DNA of 64,000 nt from Blattamonas nauphoetae (lineage: Eukaryota > Preaxostyla > Oxymonadida): positions 186,001 through 250,000 of the forward strand of contig JARBJD010000083.1 in assembly GCA_033064195.1 (NCBI GenBank). Direction: 5' to 3'. Below, one piece after another: positions 55,282 to 64,000 of the stretch (position 1 is the stretch's first letter; the number at the start of each line of letters is the position of its first letter). Under the pieces are notes generated by a model. It worked only from the letters and a program-made list of their open reading frames with translations. It did no database searches and was not told where the DNA came from. The position numbers and the translations under genes were made by a program.

Positions 55282-55494
55282 ATGAATCCAACTGCGATGT
55301 ACAAGGAAAGACGTCGAGTATGTTCAGAACAAGCATTAATTGAATCAATGAGAGAAGAGAACTGTTCGCTAGTCTCTGAGTATGTCAGAAATAATGTGCC
55401 GGTGACGTATGTTCATGAGGGAGTTGACTTTTTTATTTTCTATGAAAGAGCAAACAAAAATGAATCGACAAAAATACAATTCACAAATGATTGA
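55282..55494 (+). CDS. Small protein of the Polinton-like cluster (70 aa)
   Basis: ATG 55282 after an AT-rich leader with TTTATTTTT at about 55252. Reads MYKERRRVCSEQALIESMRE and VTYVHEGVDFFIFYERA. No family recognised. It overlaps the start of the fibre-like frame by about 85 bases. Confidence 0.4.
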   Translation: MNPTAMYKERRRVCSEQALIESMREENCSLVSEYVRNNVPVTYVHEGVDFFIFYERANKNESTKIQFTND

Positions 55495-56320
55495 GAAAAT
55501 GATTGATCATAATCTCTCGACAACCAACGAGAATACAGCAGTGATTGACTCACTTCAGAAGACAACAGAAGCACACAAGACAGCGATATCTTCAATTCAG
55601 AAAGTAGTGAGCACAAATGGATCGATCACGACAACAGAAATTGGAGGATTGATCAATGTGAATGGAGCGAATTGGAATATCTCAGAAGGATCACTTCCGA
55701 AGTATCCTGGAACATATCCGGCTTCAACATTTAAGTCTGGCATTTCAATTTCACAATCGATTGCAGAAACTTCAGGAATTCAGTTCAATGGTGATGGAAT
55801 AATAATGTGGTCACCGTGTGACTCACCAGCTTTGTATTACTATGACGAGGATACTGGTTCAGGAGTGTTTTCAATATCCACAACAGGAAGTTTTTCTCAA
55901 CTGTCAGACAGAAGAGTGAAAAGAAATATTGAACCGTACCCCGATGTTCTTGAGCAACTGAATAAAGTGGAAATCGTACGCTACCAATTCAACACATTCG
56001 ACTCGAAGATCAACAAAGTGACAAAGCAAATTGAAAATGAGACAGATGAAGAACACTTGAAGAACTGTATAGAGAAATGTGAATGCTTGAAGAAGGAACA
56101 AGAGAAGAAACACATTGGAGTGATTGCTCAACAGATCCAAGAGATATTCCCAGAGGTTGTGAATGATTCTAATCCAGATTGTCTTCAAGTTGATGATGGA
56201 GAACTCTCTTGCTTCTGTCTCAAAGCCATTCAGGAACTGAGTAGCATTGTCGGACATCAACAGACACTCATAAATGAACTAATACAAAAATATAATTCAC
56301 TGGTTAGTATTCCAACATGA
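55409..56320 (+). CDS. Fibre-like protein with S74 intramolecular chaperone domain
   Basis: 303 codons; the real start may be a Met slightly downstream (55442 or 55460). An N-terminal helical/coiled region (ENTAVIDSLQKTTEAHKTAI), a beta-rich middle, then the S74 chaperone start LSDRRVKRNIEPY with the Ser/Lys dyad, and HIGVIAQQIQEIFPEVV followed by a C-terminal coiled coil. In phage tail spikes and some eukaryotic viral fibres this domain drives trimerisation and then cuts itself off. Suggests an attachment fibre or spike. Confidence 0.7.
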   Translation: MFMRELTFLFSMKEQTKMNRQKYNSQMIEKMIDHNLSTTNENTAVIDSLQKTTEAHKTAISSIQKVVSTNGSITTTEIGGLINVNGANWNISEGSLPKYPGTYPASTFKSGISISQSIAETSGIQFNGDGIIMWSPCDSPALYYYDEDTGSGVFSISTTGSFSQLSDRRVKRNIEPYPDVLEQLNKVEIVRYQFNTFDSKINKVTKQIENETDEEHLKNCIEKCECLKKEQEKKHIGVIAQQIQEIFPEVVNDSNPDCLQVDDGELSCFCLKAIQELSSIVGHQQTLINELIQKYNSLVSIPT

Positions 56321-56714
56321 GATCAACTAGGAATTCATAGTACTCTTTGGTTATTTTTCCATTGATTGTCTCGGATGTTTCCATCTCAATTGATTCACCA
56401 GAACTGTCTTTGAACCAGATCTTCACTATTGATTGTCGAGTAGTTAATTCCCACTTCTTTCGCTTCGCAATCTGTTCATTACAGAAAGCAACAAACGAGT
56501 CATTGAATGCATCAGTCTGAATCCAATCACCATGGATTGTTATGTGCTGAGGAATGTCTTTTGAGATGATAGTTGAGTTACCATTAATTTCTTCTTTCAC
56601 ATGGATGAGTTTGCAGTCAAGAAAGTGAATATATTTTTGATTTCTAGAATTTGTAAAATCAGGAGGGAGTTGAGTAGTGTGAGAATTCTGAATTGAGAAA
56701 TAGCGTTTGACCAT
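56304..56714 (-). CDS. Unknown 136-aa protein of the Polinton-like cluster
   Basis: Starts MVKRYFSIQNSHTTQLPP; predicted mixed alpha/beta. It overlaps the 3' end of the fibre-like gene by 17 bases on the opposite strand and is preceded by a TTTATTTTTG leader. Possibly a minor structural protein; no family recognised. Confidence 0.5.
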   Translation of the reverse strand: MVKRYFSIQNSHTTQLPPDFTNSRNQKYIHFLDCKLIHVKEEINGNSTIISKDIPQHITIHGDWIQTDAFNDSFVAFCNEQIAKRKKWELTTRQSIVKIWFKDSSGESIEMETSETINGKITKEYYEFLVDLMLEY

Positions 56715-56754
56715 TCTTGTTTTCTACAAAAATAAAATATCATAGTTGTTCTAT

Positions 56755-58443
56755 TCAATACCCTCTCTTCACTTCTTCATAAGCTTCTTGGAGTCGACGA
56801 TCAATGACATATCGCACTCGTGGTTGTCCATTCTCAATCCAGAACAACCAGTATGTTGCTTGATGTAGTGCTAGAATTGGAGGAGGAGGTCCATCTTTGG
56901 TTGATGTGAAATATGGATCAAGTTCTCCCTGATTGATTGGTGTTCCTCTGTAGACGATATTCACTGATTCTGCTGTTGAGATACCTTCTTCACCACCAGC
57001 GATTTCACTTCGATCTGTTGGAACCATGAATGTGAAACATGTTGCATCTGTTACTGGTTTTGTTCTCTTATATTCCTTTGCTTTATAGTCAAACATTCGA
57101 GTTGAACAAATTGAATTTTCAAACTCTTCTGTTGCGGAACAACCAATGAAATCACCATTCACCATCATCATTTGATAGAACTCTGGTGATATTGTTGACA
57201 TTGGGAAATTGGGAAAGTTGGATCCAAGCATTTCGAAGTGACCAACATAGTGAGGATTTCTGAAGACTGTACATTCGTTTGGTCTTTCAGGGAACAAGCA
57301 CATTAGATTCATGAGATTGTTGAGTTTGATACTGATGTTTGATCTTACTCCCATTGCATTCGCTTTTGTTTGGAATGATTGTGTGTCAATTCTTTCTGCT
57401 TTCAAGACGTACAACGTCTTTGAATATGTGTTGAAGAGGGATTGTTTTGTTGCATCAGTGATTTGATATCCATAGCAAATCGAAGTGACTTTATCAACTG
57501 ATGAAGAAGTAACAGAGCAAGTGAAACTTATGGCTCCAACCTCAGCGACTGTACTGGCGGGTGGAGCATAACTCCTTTTATTGTAAGCTTTCAGTACTGG
57601 ATTTCCTATCTGTGTAAATTCCTGTGCTACTGGAGAAAAGTCCCCATCAGACATCAAGAGCATGTTGGTTTGATCCGACATACTTGTCAAGTCTTTATCT
57701 GGAAACAATTCACGACAACCTTGGGAAGATTTTCGAATGACAGTTGAATGTTGAATTGGACAGTACACTAGTGAATCAGTTGTCAAGTGAAATCTTAAAC
57801 GTAAATTACCAAAGATTGAATTGGGATATTGATCAAATGTACTCAGTGGAAGTAGATTCACAAATGGAATAACCAACGGAATTGTCTTTGTGAGTTTATT
57901 TGTGGATTTTTTGACGGGAACATAGTAGAATCCGCACACACTCTGATCCATTCTCTGAACATTTTCCCAAAGACTGTAGCAGTGCTTCATATTGTTTTTC
58001 TCTTCGTACGACTTGAATGTGTGATACAGAAATGATTCGTGAACATGATTATTCTGAAGTGAATTGTCAAAAATGTTTCCATGACTGTCGACGAGTCTCA
58101 TATCTCGAATTGCATCTGAGGATGATTTGTATCCGACGAAGATTCCTGATAGTCCGACGTACTCTCCTGTTTCACTACTCGTATATGAATATGGAACAGT
58201 AATCGTGAGATCAATTCGCAAATGACTCTTCATAAATTCAGTAACATCATGTCCGTCATAGCACAGTGGAACTTCAATCTCATCTCCAATTCTGCATGGC
58301 ATGGGAGGATTTGTAGGATGCACTTCTTGGATGGAGTAGATGTGAGGTTCTGAATCCCACTGTTTCGGCAGATATGATTGCACTTCGATTTGCTCAATTA
58401 ATGTCGATGTTGGTTTTGATTGATTTGATCTGATACTTCTCAT
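56755..58443 (-). CDS. Capsid-like protein 1 of the Polinton-like cluster (562 aa)
   Basis: Long beta-rich protein with few charged helices. Blocks HIYSIQEVHPTNPP, IFVGYKSSSDAIRDMRL and VCGFYYVPV line up with HIYYL...SIQELKPSEN, IFVGLKHSASIF and VAGVYIPV of the neighbouring gene. Size, strand content and pairing suit jelly-roll capsid proteins of Polintons and related viruses. Open throughout. A TTTATTTTT leader precedes the ATG. Confidence 0.55.
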   Translation of the reverse strand: MRSIRSNQSKPTSTLIEQIEVQSYLPKQWDSEPHIYSIQEVHPTNPPMPCRIGDEIEVPLCYDGHDVTEFMKSHLRIDLTITVPYSYTSSETGEYVGLSGIFVGYKSSSDAIRDMRLVDSHGNIFDNSLQNNHVHESFLYHTFKSYEEKNNMKHCYSLWENVQRMDQSVCGFYYVPVKKSTNKLTKTIPLVIPFVNLLPLSTFDQYPNSIFGNLRLRFHLTTDSLVYCPIQHSTVIRKSSQGCRELFPDKDLTSMSDQTNMLLMSDGDFSPVAQEFTQIGNPVLKAYNKRSYAPPASTVAEVGAISFTCSVTSSSVDKVTSICYGYQITDATKQSLFNTYSKTLYVLKAERIDTQSFQTKANAMGVRSNISIKLNNLMNLMCLFPERPNECTVFRNPHYVGHFEMLGSNFPNFPMSTISPEFYQMMMVNGDFIGCSATEEFENSICSTRMFDYKAKEYKRTKPVTDATCFTFMVPTDRSEIAGGEEGISTAESVNIVYRGTPINQGELDPYFTSTKDGPPPPILALHQATYWLFWIENGQPRVRYVIDRRLQEAYEEVKRGY

Positions 58444-58610
58444 TTATAGAAAAATAAAAAATACAATATCATTATTTTCTTTTACTGTTTTCAATTTGGA
58501 ATAATGCCTAAATCTTTGTGCAAGGCTTTCAATGTATGATTAGGATAGTATTCGACTCTTGGTTCATCATTACTAAATCGTAACACCCACCACGTTGTGG
58601 CAGTAGTAGC

Positions 58611-60359
58611 TTATATTGGTGCTGGAGGATGAGTAAATGTTATCATATCACCACCACTTTGACTAGGATCGTAAACATTGTAGTATGTGTCAAGATTCCC
58701 TTGATATATTGGTTGAGATCTCAATGTGACAGCAGTATTCACACCTCTGGAACTGATCGAATCATTACAGTTCGTTGGACATCCACTTCTCTGTGTTGAG
58801 AAGCACAAAAGGAAGTCAGTGTTGTCATGAATCGGTCGCACTCTTGTCATTGTTTCACGAGGATATGTTCCGTCACCAGTGAGTTTCTCTTCAACGAGAG
58901 AATCTGTAAGTGATCGCTCCAAATCATCTGGAACAGTGAGGTATGAATCAAGGTTGAGAGTCGACAATGCAAATTGATAGAAGCGAGCTCCAATAGTTGT
59001 AGTCGGTTGTTCTGGATAATACCTGTTTTGTAAAGTCACTTGGATATTCTTCTGCATTGGATTGTGGAAACAAGTGACTTCATTATCGTAGTGACGGAAG
59101 AGAAGCATAATATCCTTGGCATTCACCACTACCATTTGCTGAGTACAATCAATTCCTGTTGCCGTTGGCGTCTTCTGAAATGGATAGAACGATATCTTCT
59201 CAGCTGGTATCGTCCCGGGACGATTTGTGTACATCTGCTTCAGATTCTCTTTCGCAATGTCATTAATATTGTATCCAGAACTCATGCAATACACATCATC
59301 AATTTGATAATCAAGAATGTTCAATGATATATATTGATCCACGTATGCAGGTTCATTTGTCAGAGCATTGGATGCATTGAGATAAGTGTCTTTGGTAACT
59401 GTTGGTTGGAGAAATGATTGACCAATTTGAACGAAATTCTTGGTACATGAGGTTACAAGATTATTCAGAAAAAAGGGACGATGTTGAATACAAGATTGAA
59501 TTGCTGTTTTTATATATGGTGCTGTTGCTGTTCCAGTAACGAATGATGATAGTGTATTTTTCAATGTCTGTTCAGGATTCACAGGGCAGCAGACAAAAGC
59601 ATCCTCATTGATGTACACACTTAATTTCAAATCACCGAATAGACATCTTGGATAGTCAGTCATCCCAGAGAATATCAGAAGATCTTCAAGATTAATCGAC
59701 ACACGAATTGGCACATCAATAGTGTCACATAAATTACCAGTTTCTTTTGTTCCTGTGAAGTCTGATACTGGAATATAAACACCAGCAACAGATTCATCAT
59801 GATTCCAAGCATTTTGCCATGGCGTATGTGAGTGTTTTCGATTCTCCAATTGACTCTTCGGTTTGATCATATTGTAGATGTGTGATTCCATGGATACATC
59901 ATTAGTTGTTGTGCGAATGATTCTTTGATTGTTGTGAAGAACTGTTTGACTCCGAAAGATGGATGCTGAATGCTTGAGTCCAACAAAGATGAATATTCTC
60001 TCATTCATCCATGATCCAAGTTTACCAGAAGTTGTCTGCCAATTATTGAGTTTCAATGTTGCAGTCATTGTGAACGTAATGAAGGAATCATCGATTTGAC
60101 AAATGTCTTGATTACCAGTCAATGGAATGATTATTTCCTGTCCTTTGTAGAAGCGTGAATTCTCTGATGGTTTCAATTCTTGAATCGAAGTACTATGTGC
60201 TCCATCATTCATGAGGTAATAAATGTGATGTTCGGACATCAGTTGCTGTTGTATTTGACCCATGTCATCTCTCGTGTATTCTATCCTTCCTGTGGTGTTT
60301 CCAGTCAATGATGATGCTCCAGTTCTTTTGTTTGTCAGATGTGCTATATGCGAATTCAT
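58611..60359 (-). CDS. Capsid-like protein 2 of the Polinton-like cluster (582 aa)
   Basis: Paralogue of the preceding gene, clearly diverged but with shared block order (see 56755-58443) and a similar C-terminal block (RSQPIYQGNLDTYYN against RGTPINQGELDPYFT). Which of the two is the main shell protein is unclear. Open throughout. A TTTATTTTTG leader precedes the ATG. Confidence 0.55.
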   Translation of the reverse strand: MNSHIAHLTNKRTGASSLTGNTTGRIEYTRDDMGQIQQQLMSEHHIYYLMNDGAHSTSIQELKPSENSRFYKGQEIIIPLTGNQDICQIDDSFITFTMTATLKLNNWQTTSGKLGSWMNERIFIFVGLKHSASIFRSQTVLHNNQRIIRTTTNDVSMESHIYNMIKPKSQLENRKHSHTPWQNAWNHDESVAGVYIPVSDFTGTKETGNLCDTIDVPIRVSINLEDLLIFSGMTDYPRCLFGDLKLSVYINEDAFVCCPVNPEQTLKNTLSSFVTGTATAPYIKTAIQSCIQHRPFFLNNLVTSCTKNFVQIGQSFLQPTVTKDTYLNASNALTNEPAYVDQYISLNILDYQIDDVYCMSSGYNINDIAKENLKQMYTNRPGTIPAEKISFYPFQKTPTATGIDCTQQMVVVNAKDIMLLFRHYDNEVTCFHNPMQKNIQVTLQNRYYPEQPTTTIGARFYQFALSTLNLDSYLTVPDDLERSLTDSLVEEKLTGDGTYPRETMTRVRPIHDNTDFLLCFSTQRSGCPTNCNDSISSRGVNTAVTLRSQPIYQGNLDTYYNVYDPSQSGGDMITFTHPPAPI

Positions 60360-60400
60360 TTTAACAAAAATAAAAAATTACATTTATGCTTTAACTCTAG

Positions 60401-60700
60401 TTACTTTTTCTTTTTTGGTTTCTTCGCTTTCGGTTTCAGCTTTTCTTCTAGTCTCAGTATTTCTCCTCTGAGTTTATTCGCAACTGATGTGTTTCCTTCC
60501 TTAATTGCTTGTTCATATTGTGCCATCTTTTCGGCATGGATTTGCTGATCCGATTTCACGTCTGGAATCATTTCAATTCCTGTCTGTGCTACCTTCGAAA
60601 TCAGTGGTCCAACGAAGGGAATGAGATTTAGAAATGGAGCTCCTACTCTGAGTATATTTTTACCGACTGCTGCTAATTTTGAGAACCAACCTGGTGCCAT
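60401..60700 (-). CDS. Small basic protein with amphipathic N-terminus, Polinton-like cluster (99 aa)
   Basis: MAPGWFSKLAAVGKNILRVG is a potential amphipathic helix, followed by a hydrophobic stretch (FLNLIPFVGPLISKVAQTGI), a short helix and a Lys-rich tail (KPKAKKPKKKK). Such a layout suits a minor capsid or membrane-active internal protein. The TTTATTTTT leader is present upstream. Confidence 0.5.
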   Translation of the reverse strand: MAPGWFSKLAAVGKNILRVGAPFLNLIPFVGPLISKVAQTGIEMIPDVKSDQQIHAEKMAQYEQAIKEGNTSVANKLRGEILRLEEKLKPKAKKPKKKK

Positions 60701-60783
60701 TTTAATAAAAATAAAAATATTCGAATACTAGTGAATTATTATCCTTTGAATTGAATTTTGGAATTTGACGAGAGTGGCATACA

Positions 60784-61103
60784 GGGCTTTCCAAAAATAC
60801 CCATACTTTTCTGGAAGTGGACGAAAAAATGAAAATGCTCGTTTGTTGAAGACCCTTCAGATTCTTAAGAAATCTCTTGTTTTAAACAGAGCTGTGAAGT
60901 GAAATAGAGATTGTCCAGTCTGCGGACAACAAATGAACAATAAAGTGGGACTCATGATCTGTCAAACTGAATATGAGGCTATGAGGAGACAGGGGGGATA
61001 TGAATATGCACTGCAGTTGTTAACGTTTGCGGAGGATGTGAGAGAAGATCGAGTTTCTTCTTCGTGTTCCTGTTATTGGGAGAAAGAAGAGTGGGCTTGA
61101 GTT
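60784..61103 (+). pseudogene. Cys-containing coding relic of unknown family
   Basis: One frame reads YRAFQKYPYFSGSGRKNENA, stops once at TGA near 60899, then RDCPVCGQQMNNKVGLMICQ and YEYALQLLTFAEDVREDRV to TGA at about 61100. CPVCG suggests part of a zinc-binding end. Probably the 3' part of a host gene whose 5' part lay where the capsid cluster now begins; not identified. Confidence 0.35.
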
Positions 61104-61977
61104 GTTTGAATCGGTCATCTTGTTCTTCATGTTGGAGGATGACGTGGAAGATTGTCCTTTATGCAATTGATCTGCTGGAGGAATTCAGCTATATTTGATC
61201 ATATCGTTCTCAGCTCTCCTCTCTTCACTTGACCAAGACAATGCCGATTTGGGAGCAGTGGATCTGCTACACTGGAGAACACGCAACTTTTTGGATGGGT
61301 GGATGACCGCCTTCACACCAGACAGTGGAGGAGTGGTAATACTAATGACCCTTTCTTGAACACCATGTCCAACAAACTCTGTTCCGATTCTCTAGTTCAC
61401 TCGTTTAAAATACTGAATCAACATCATCACGTCCCATTTGGACGATGTTGATGTCATCTGTCCGGATTGTGCAGTCATCTAAACCTCAGCCCGACAAAGC
61501 GGGTTCGACGTCACTAACTGGAAGTTAACATGTTGTACGAACGGCTGTAACCGGTAAAATGCTGTCTGCATCTATGCAATCAAGTTCTGCACCCTCTACA
61601 ACATCGAAGGGACAGACTAAGACACCCACGCAGAAGGAGGATCCCTCTTTTTCAGCTTGAGAAAACTGGAATTAATGGAGTAAATCACCGTGCAGAACTG
61701 CAAATCGAATGGAAAAAGATCAGGAATTGACTGTCTAGTCGACCAAACGTATATCATCAGATCGTGTCGTGACATGATGATGTTTCAACAACTTTCACGA
61801 ATTATTCGCTCACATGATGCACTTGAGGTGAAATCTGATCAATTATCGCAACAACGTATGAAAATCTTGAGATTCGAGAAAATCTGATCCCCAGCTACCG
61901 CCTGCACGCAGTAATGCAATCCCCCTTCGTCGACGTGATTATCTTCGAAACAATGCCCAAAACGACTCCCATTCGTC
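61104..61977. other. No supported gene
   Basis: 874 bases with stops in all frames; small fragments such as MLEDDVEDCPLCN (61131-61170) hint at decayed coding sequence. Nothing firm. Confidence 0.4.
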
Positions 61978-63156
61978 TTGTGGAATGGTCTGAAGACGTT
62001 TATGAAGAAGGACGATGATGACAACACGTGGATTCCAGATAACAATTCGGTTGATCCTTCACAACTCCAACTTTCCTCACTCGACTCCGTTCCTCTTCTC
62101 GGTCTCTACCACTACACTCCGTCACCATCAACTATGCCACACAACACTCTGACATTGAATCACGGGGAATACTGCGCGCTGGTAGGGACGTTGGGATGAG
62201 GGAAGCCACTGCTTCTGTCGGCGCTCACAGGGCTAAACGACGCGTGGGGAGGAAGAAGGTTTGTGGGTGACCAAGCCGTGCTCATGCCACAGGATCCATT
62301 TGTGCAGGACACGTCACTGCGAAGCATCAATCTATATGGATCAGAGTTGGACAAGACGAGGCTGGAGTGTGTGGTGCGTGCATGCTGCTTCAACACGGAT
62401 GAAAAAGCGAAGCCCGACGGACTGAACACGTTCGTTGGCGGTCACAGGCGAAAGTTAAGCGGAGGACAGAAGCAGCGGATGTGTCTGGCGCATGTGTGCT
62501 ATTCGATTCTGATGCAACGCGAGGCCGACTCCAACACATCCTCAGACTCTGATTCAGAATCAAACCACAAGCAAGCTGGAGAAGGCCACAGCGGCATGGA
62601 GCGAGTGGTGCTTCTGAACAGCCCACGATCGGCGTGCAATATACAAGCAGCAGACACACCTTTAGAGGAAGGCTACGCTGTACCCACAATTCACTCTGCT
62701 CCGTCTCCCTCGCATACTATGGATAAGATAGATGGAAATGAGGAGGGAGCTGAAACGGAATCAGCCGTACAGTCCACTTGTGTGATCACTCTCCACGCGA
62801 TCGTGTCGTTATTCATTGTTTCCGTTCTGAAAACACTTGCTGACACAGCGGTCGCCCCACTAGAAGAGGCTCTAAAGGAGAAACAGAGGAAGGACGCACA
62901 AACCGACACGCGGTCAGATTCTTTCAATTTGGACAACATCGTCTCTGAGGCCCCAGCGATCTGCCAGATGGGACCAGGCGAGATCATTGTGCGGATAGTG
63001 GCCGAGGTGCAGGATCAGAGCGATTGTCATGCAATTGGACGATGCCACAAATGTGTGATCGTCTGTCAAACACGCCAACACTTCCATCAAACGCTCGCTG
63101 CTCGACGTGGGTGTGATCCAAAAGCTGTTCGGGCTGCTTTTGGAAAGAGGACGTAG
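61978..63156 (+). pseudogene. Decayed ABC transporter nucleotide-binding domain
   Basis: In one frame: LTLNHGEYCALVGTLG, TGA at 62197-62199, then GKPLLLSALTGLNDAW, VGDQAVLMPQDPFVQDTSLR (Q-loop region), LSGGQKQRMCLAHVC (signature, about 62457-62505) and VVLLNSPRSACN (Walker B, about 62607-62645). The stop sits inside Walker A (GTLG-stop-GK), and Walker B has Asn for the usual Asp. This is the ABCC NBD1 pattern (compare VYVLDSPLSAMD in the transporter at 38-42 kb), but of another family member. The C-terminal part no longer aligns with an NBD. Host gene relic with no ATPase function expected. Confidence 0.7.
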
Positions 63157-63454
63157 TGATGATGAGCGTGCCGCTTCGGGTGGAGGGAGAGAGTCGCGAT
63201 AGTGACGCTTCGTCCTTCTTTCTCTTTGTGATTCTTTGTACAGATGCATCTCGGCAGTCTCACCCTCACTCCGACTCGACATGATGGAAGGGCTTTGTCA
63301 GAACACAGAATAGGTTGTGGAGTCGAAACTGTCCAATGCAATCTCGCCGTCATTCACAACGTCGTGCGATCTCTCCACAGGAAGGGCGATGAGACAGCGA
63401 GATATCGAATGACTTCACCGTTGAGATCGAATGTGACTGCCTCATCATCTCCCT

Positions 63455-64000
63455 CCATCTCCCGCTCACTATCATCATCTCACTCCATCTCCCACCCACG
63501 ATCATCGACCCCGTCCACTCCCACCCACGATCATCGTCTCCGTCCACTCCCACTCACGATCGTCGTCGTCTCCGTCCGCTCCCACTCACGATCGTCGTCG
63601 TCTCCGTCCACTCCCACTCACGATCATCATCGACTCCGTCCGCTCTCACACACGATCATCATCGACTCCGTCCGCTCCCACTCACGATCGTCGTCGTCTC
63701 CGTCCACTCCCACTCACGATCATCATCGACTCCGTCCGCTCCCACTCACGATCGTCGTCGTCTCCGTCCGCTCCCACTCACGATCATCATCGACTCCGTA
63801 CGCTCCCACTCACGATCGTCGTCGTCTCCGTCCGCTCCCACACGATCATCATCGACTCCGTCCGCTCCCACTCACGATCGTCGTCGTCTCCGTCCGCTCC
63901 CACTCACGATCATCATCGACTCCGTCCGCTCCCACTCACGATCGTCGTCGTCTCCGTCCGCTCCCACACTCGATCATCATCGACTCCGTCCGCTCCCACT
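63455..64000 (+). repeat. 32-bp satellite array with alternating variants, continuing past the window
   Basis: Head-to-tail 32-bp units with the frame CGCTCCCACTCACGATC plus a variable middle: type A carries ATCATCGACTCC and type B GTCGTCGTCTCC. From about 63700 they alternate A-B-A-B, giving a 64-bp higher-order period; the first units are shorter and irregular. No interspaced unique spacers. At least 15 units in view. Confidence 0.85.

Larger units (their letters stand above)
55282..60700. mobile_element. Polinton/PLV-like morphogenesis gene cluster, partial
   Basis: Five genes in 5.4 kb: two small proteins, an S74-type fibre-like protein and two related capsid-like proteins. Left genes read plus, the others minus, so the cluster is convergent near 56.3 kb. 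Each gene is preceded within about 30 bases by a TTTATTTTT-type motif, a composition unlike host genes. Terminal inverted repeats, polymerase, integrase, packaging ATPase and protease were not found in the window, so only part of an element is visible. The genes present are open throughout, pointing to recent origin. Family assignment rests on recognition of the capsid-like pair and fibre domain. Confidence 0.6.

Noticed and set aside
54960-60800. Terminal inverted repeats of the capsid cluster
   Set aside because: No inverted match was found by eye between 54.5-55.3 kb and 60.7-61.1 kb; only a short direct repeat.
15114-62199. TGA or TAG as sense codons in this genome
   Set aside because: Most host genes end in TGA, TAA or TAG and use normal Trp and Gln codons; three isolated interruptions fit decay or sequence error better than a changed code.

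Overview
Likely organism: a microbial eukaryote, most likely an oxymonad-type metamonad (Preaxostyla, Blattamonas-like). This is inferred from recognised families, not proven. The sequence shows short GT-AG introns, ordinary stop codons (TAA, TGA and TAG all end genes), very large low-complexity proteins, secreted beta-helix proteins ending in a kinase-like domain, a bacterial-type iron superoxide dismutase, and a heavy load of mobile DNA. No rRNA, tRNA or CRISPR was seen.

Layout. 0.1-4.5 kb: an armadillo-like hypothetical gene and a DENND6-like DENN-domain gene with a 203-bp intron. 4.7-15.7 kb: a beta-helix/pseudokinase receptor-like gene split by two insertions, a 4.45-kb DIRS-like element and a 1.1-kb terminal-inverted-repeat element; its coding segments stay in one frame. 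16.5-26.3 kb: a second beta-helix gene carrying a second, almost identical copy of the 4.5-kb element. 26.4-31.1 kb: a coding DIRS-type (tyrosine-recombinase) retroelement on the minus strand. 31.5-42.2 kb: a compact block of host genes: Fe-SOD (+), RING/B-box protein (-), membrane-anchored endonuclease/exonuclease/phosphatase-fold protein (-), nucleoside hydrolase (+) and an ABCC transporter (-). Six introns of 41-132 bp can be placed here from reading-frame logic. 43.4-48.6 kb: a large unrecognised gene with decayed 5' part and one in-frame stop. 49.5-53 kb: hAT-like transposase relic and a DIRS-type RT fragment. 53-55 kb: AT-rich, empty. 55.3-60.7 kb: a Polinton/PLV-like morphogenesis cluster (two related capsid-like proteins, a fibre-like protein with a self-cleaving S74 domain, two small proteins), without polymerase, integrase or ATPase in view. 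60.8-63.2 kb: relics, including a dead ABC ATPase. 63.45-64 kb: a 32-bp satellite running off the window.

The main point of interest is the pair of 4.5-kb elements. They carry the hallmark DIRS layout: inverted ends with unequal tips, and an internal region that is the reverse complement of the two tips joined together. Yet they have no long open frame, so they look like a non-autonomous DIRS-like family that moved recently, probably using proteins supplied by another element. The host genes are mostly unrelated to each other in function; the exceptions are the two beta-helix genes, which are paralogues and both serve as insertion targets.
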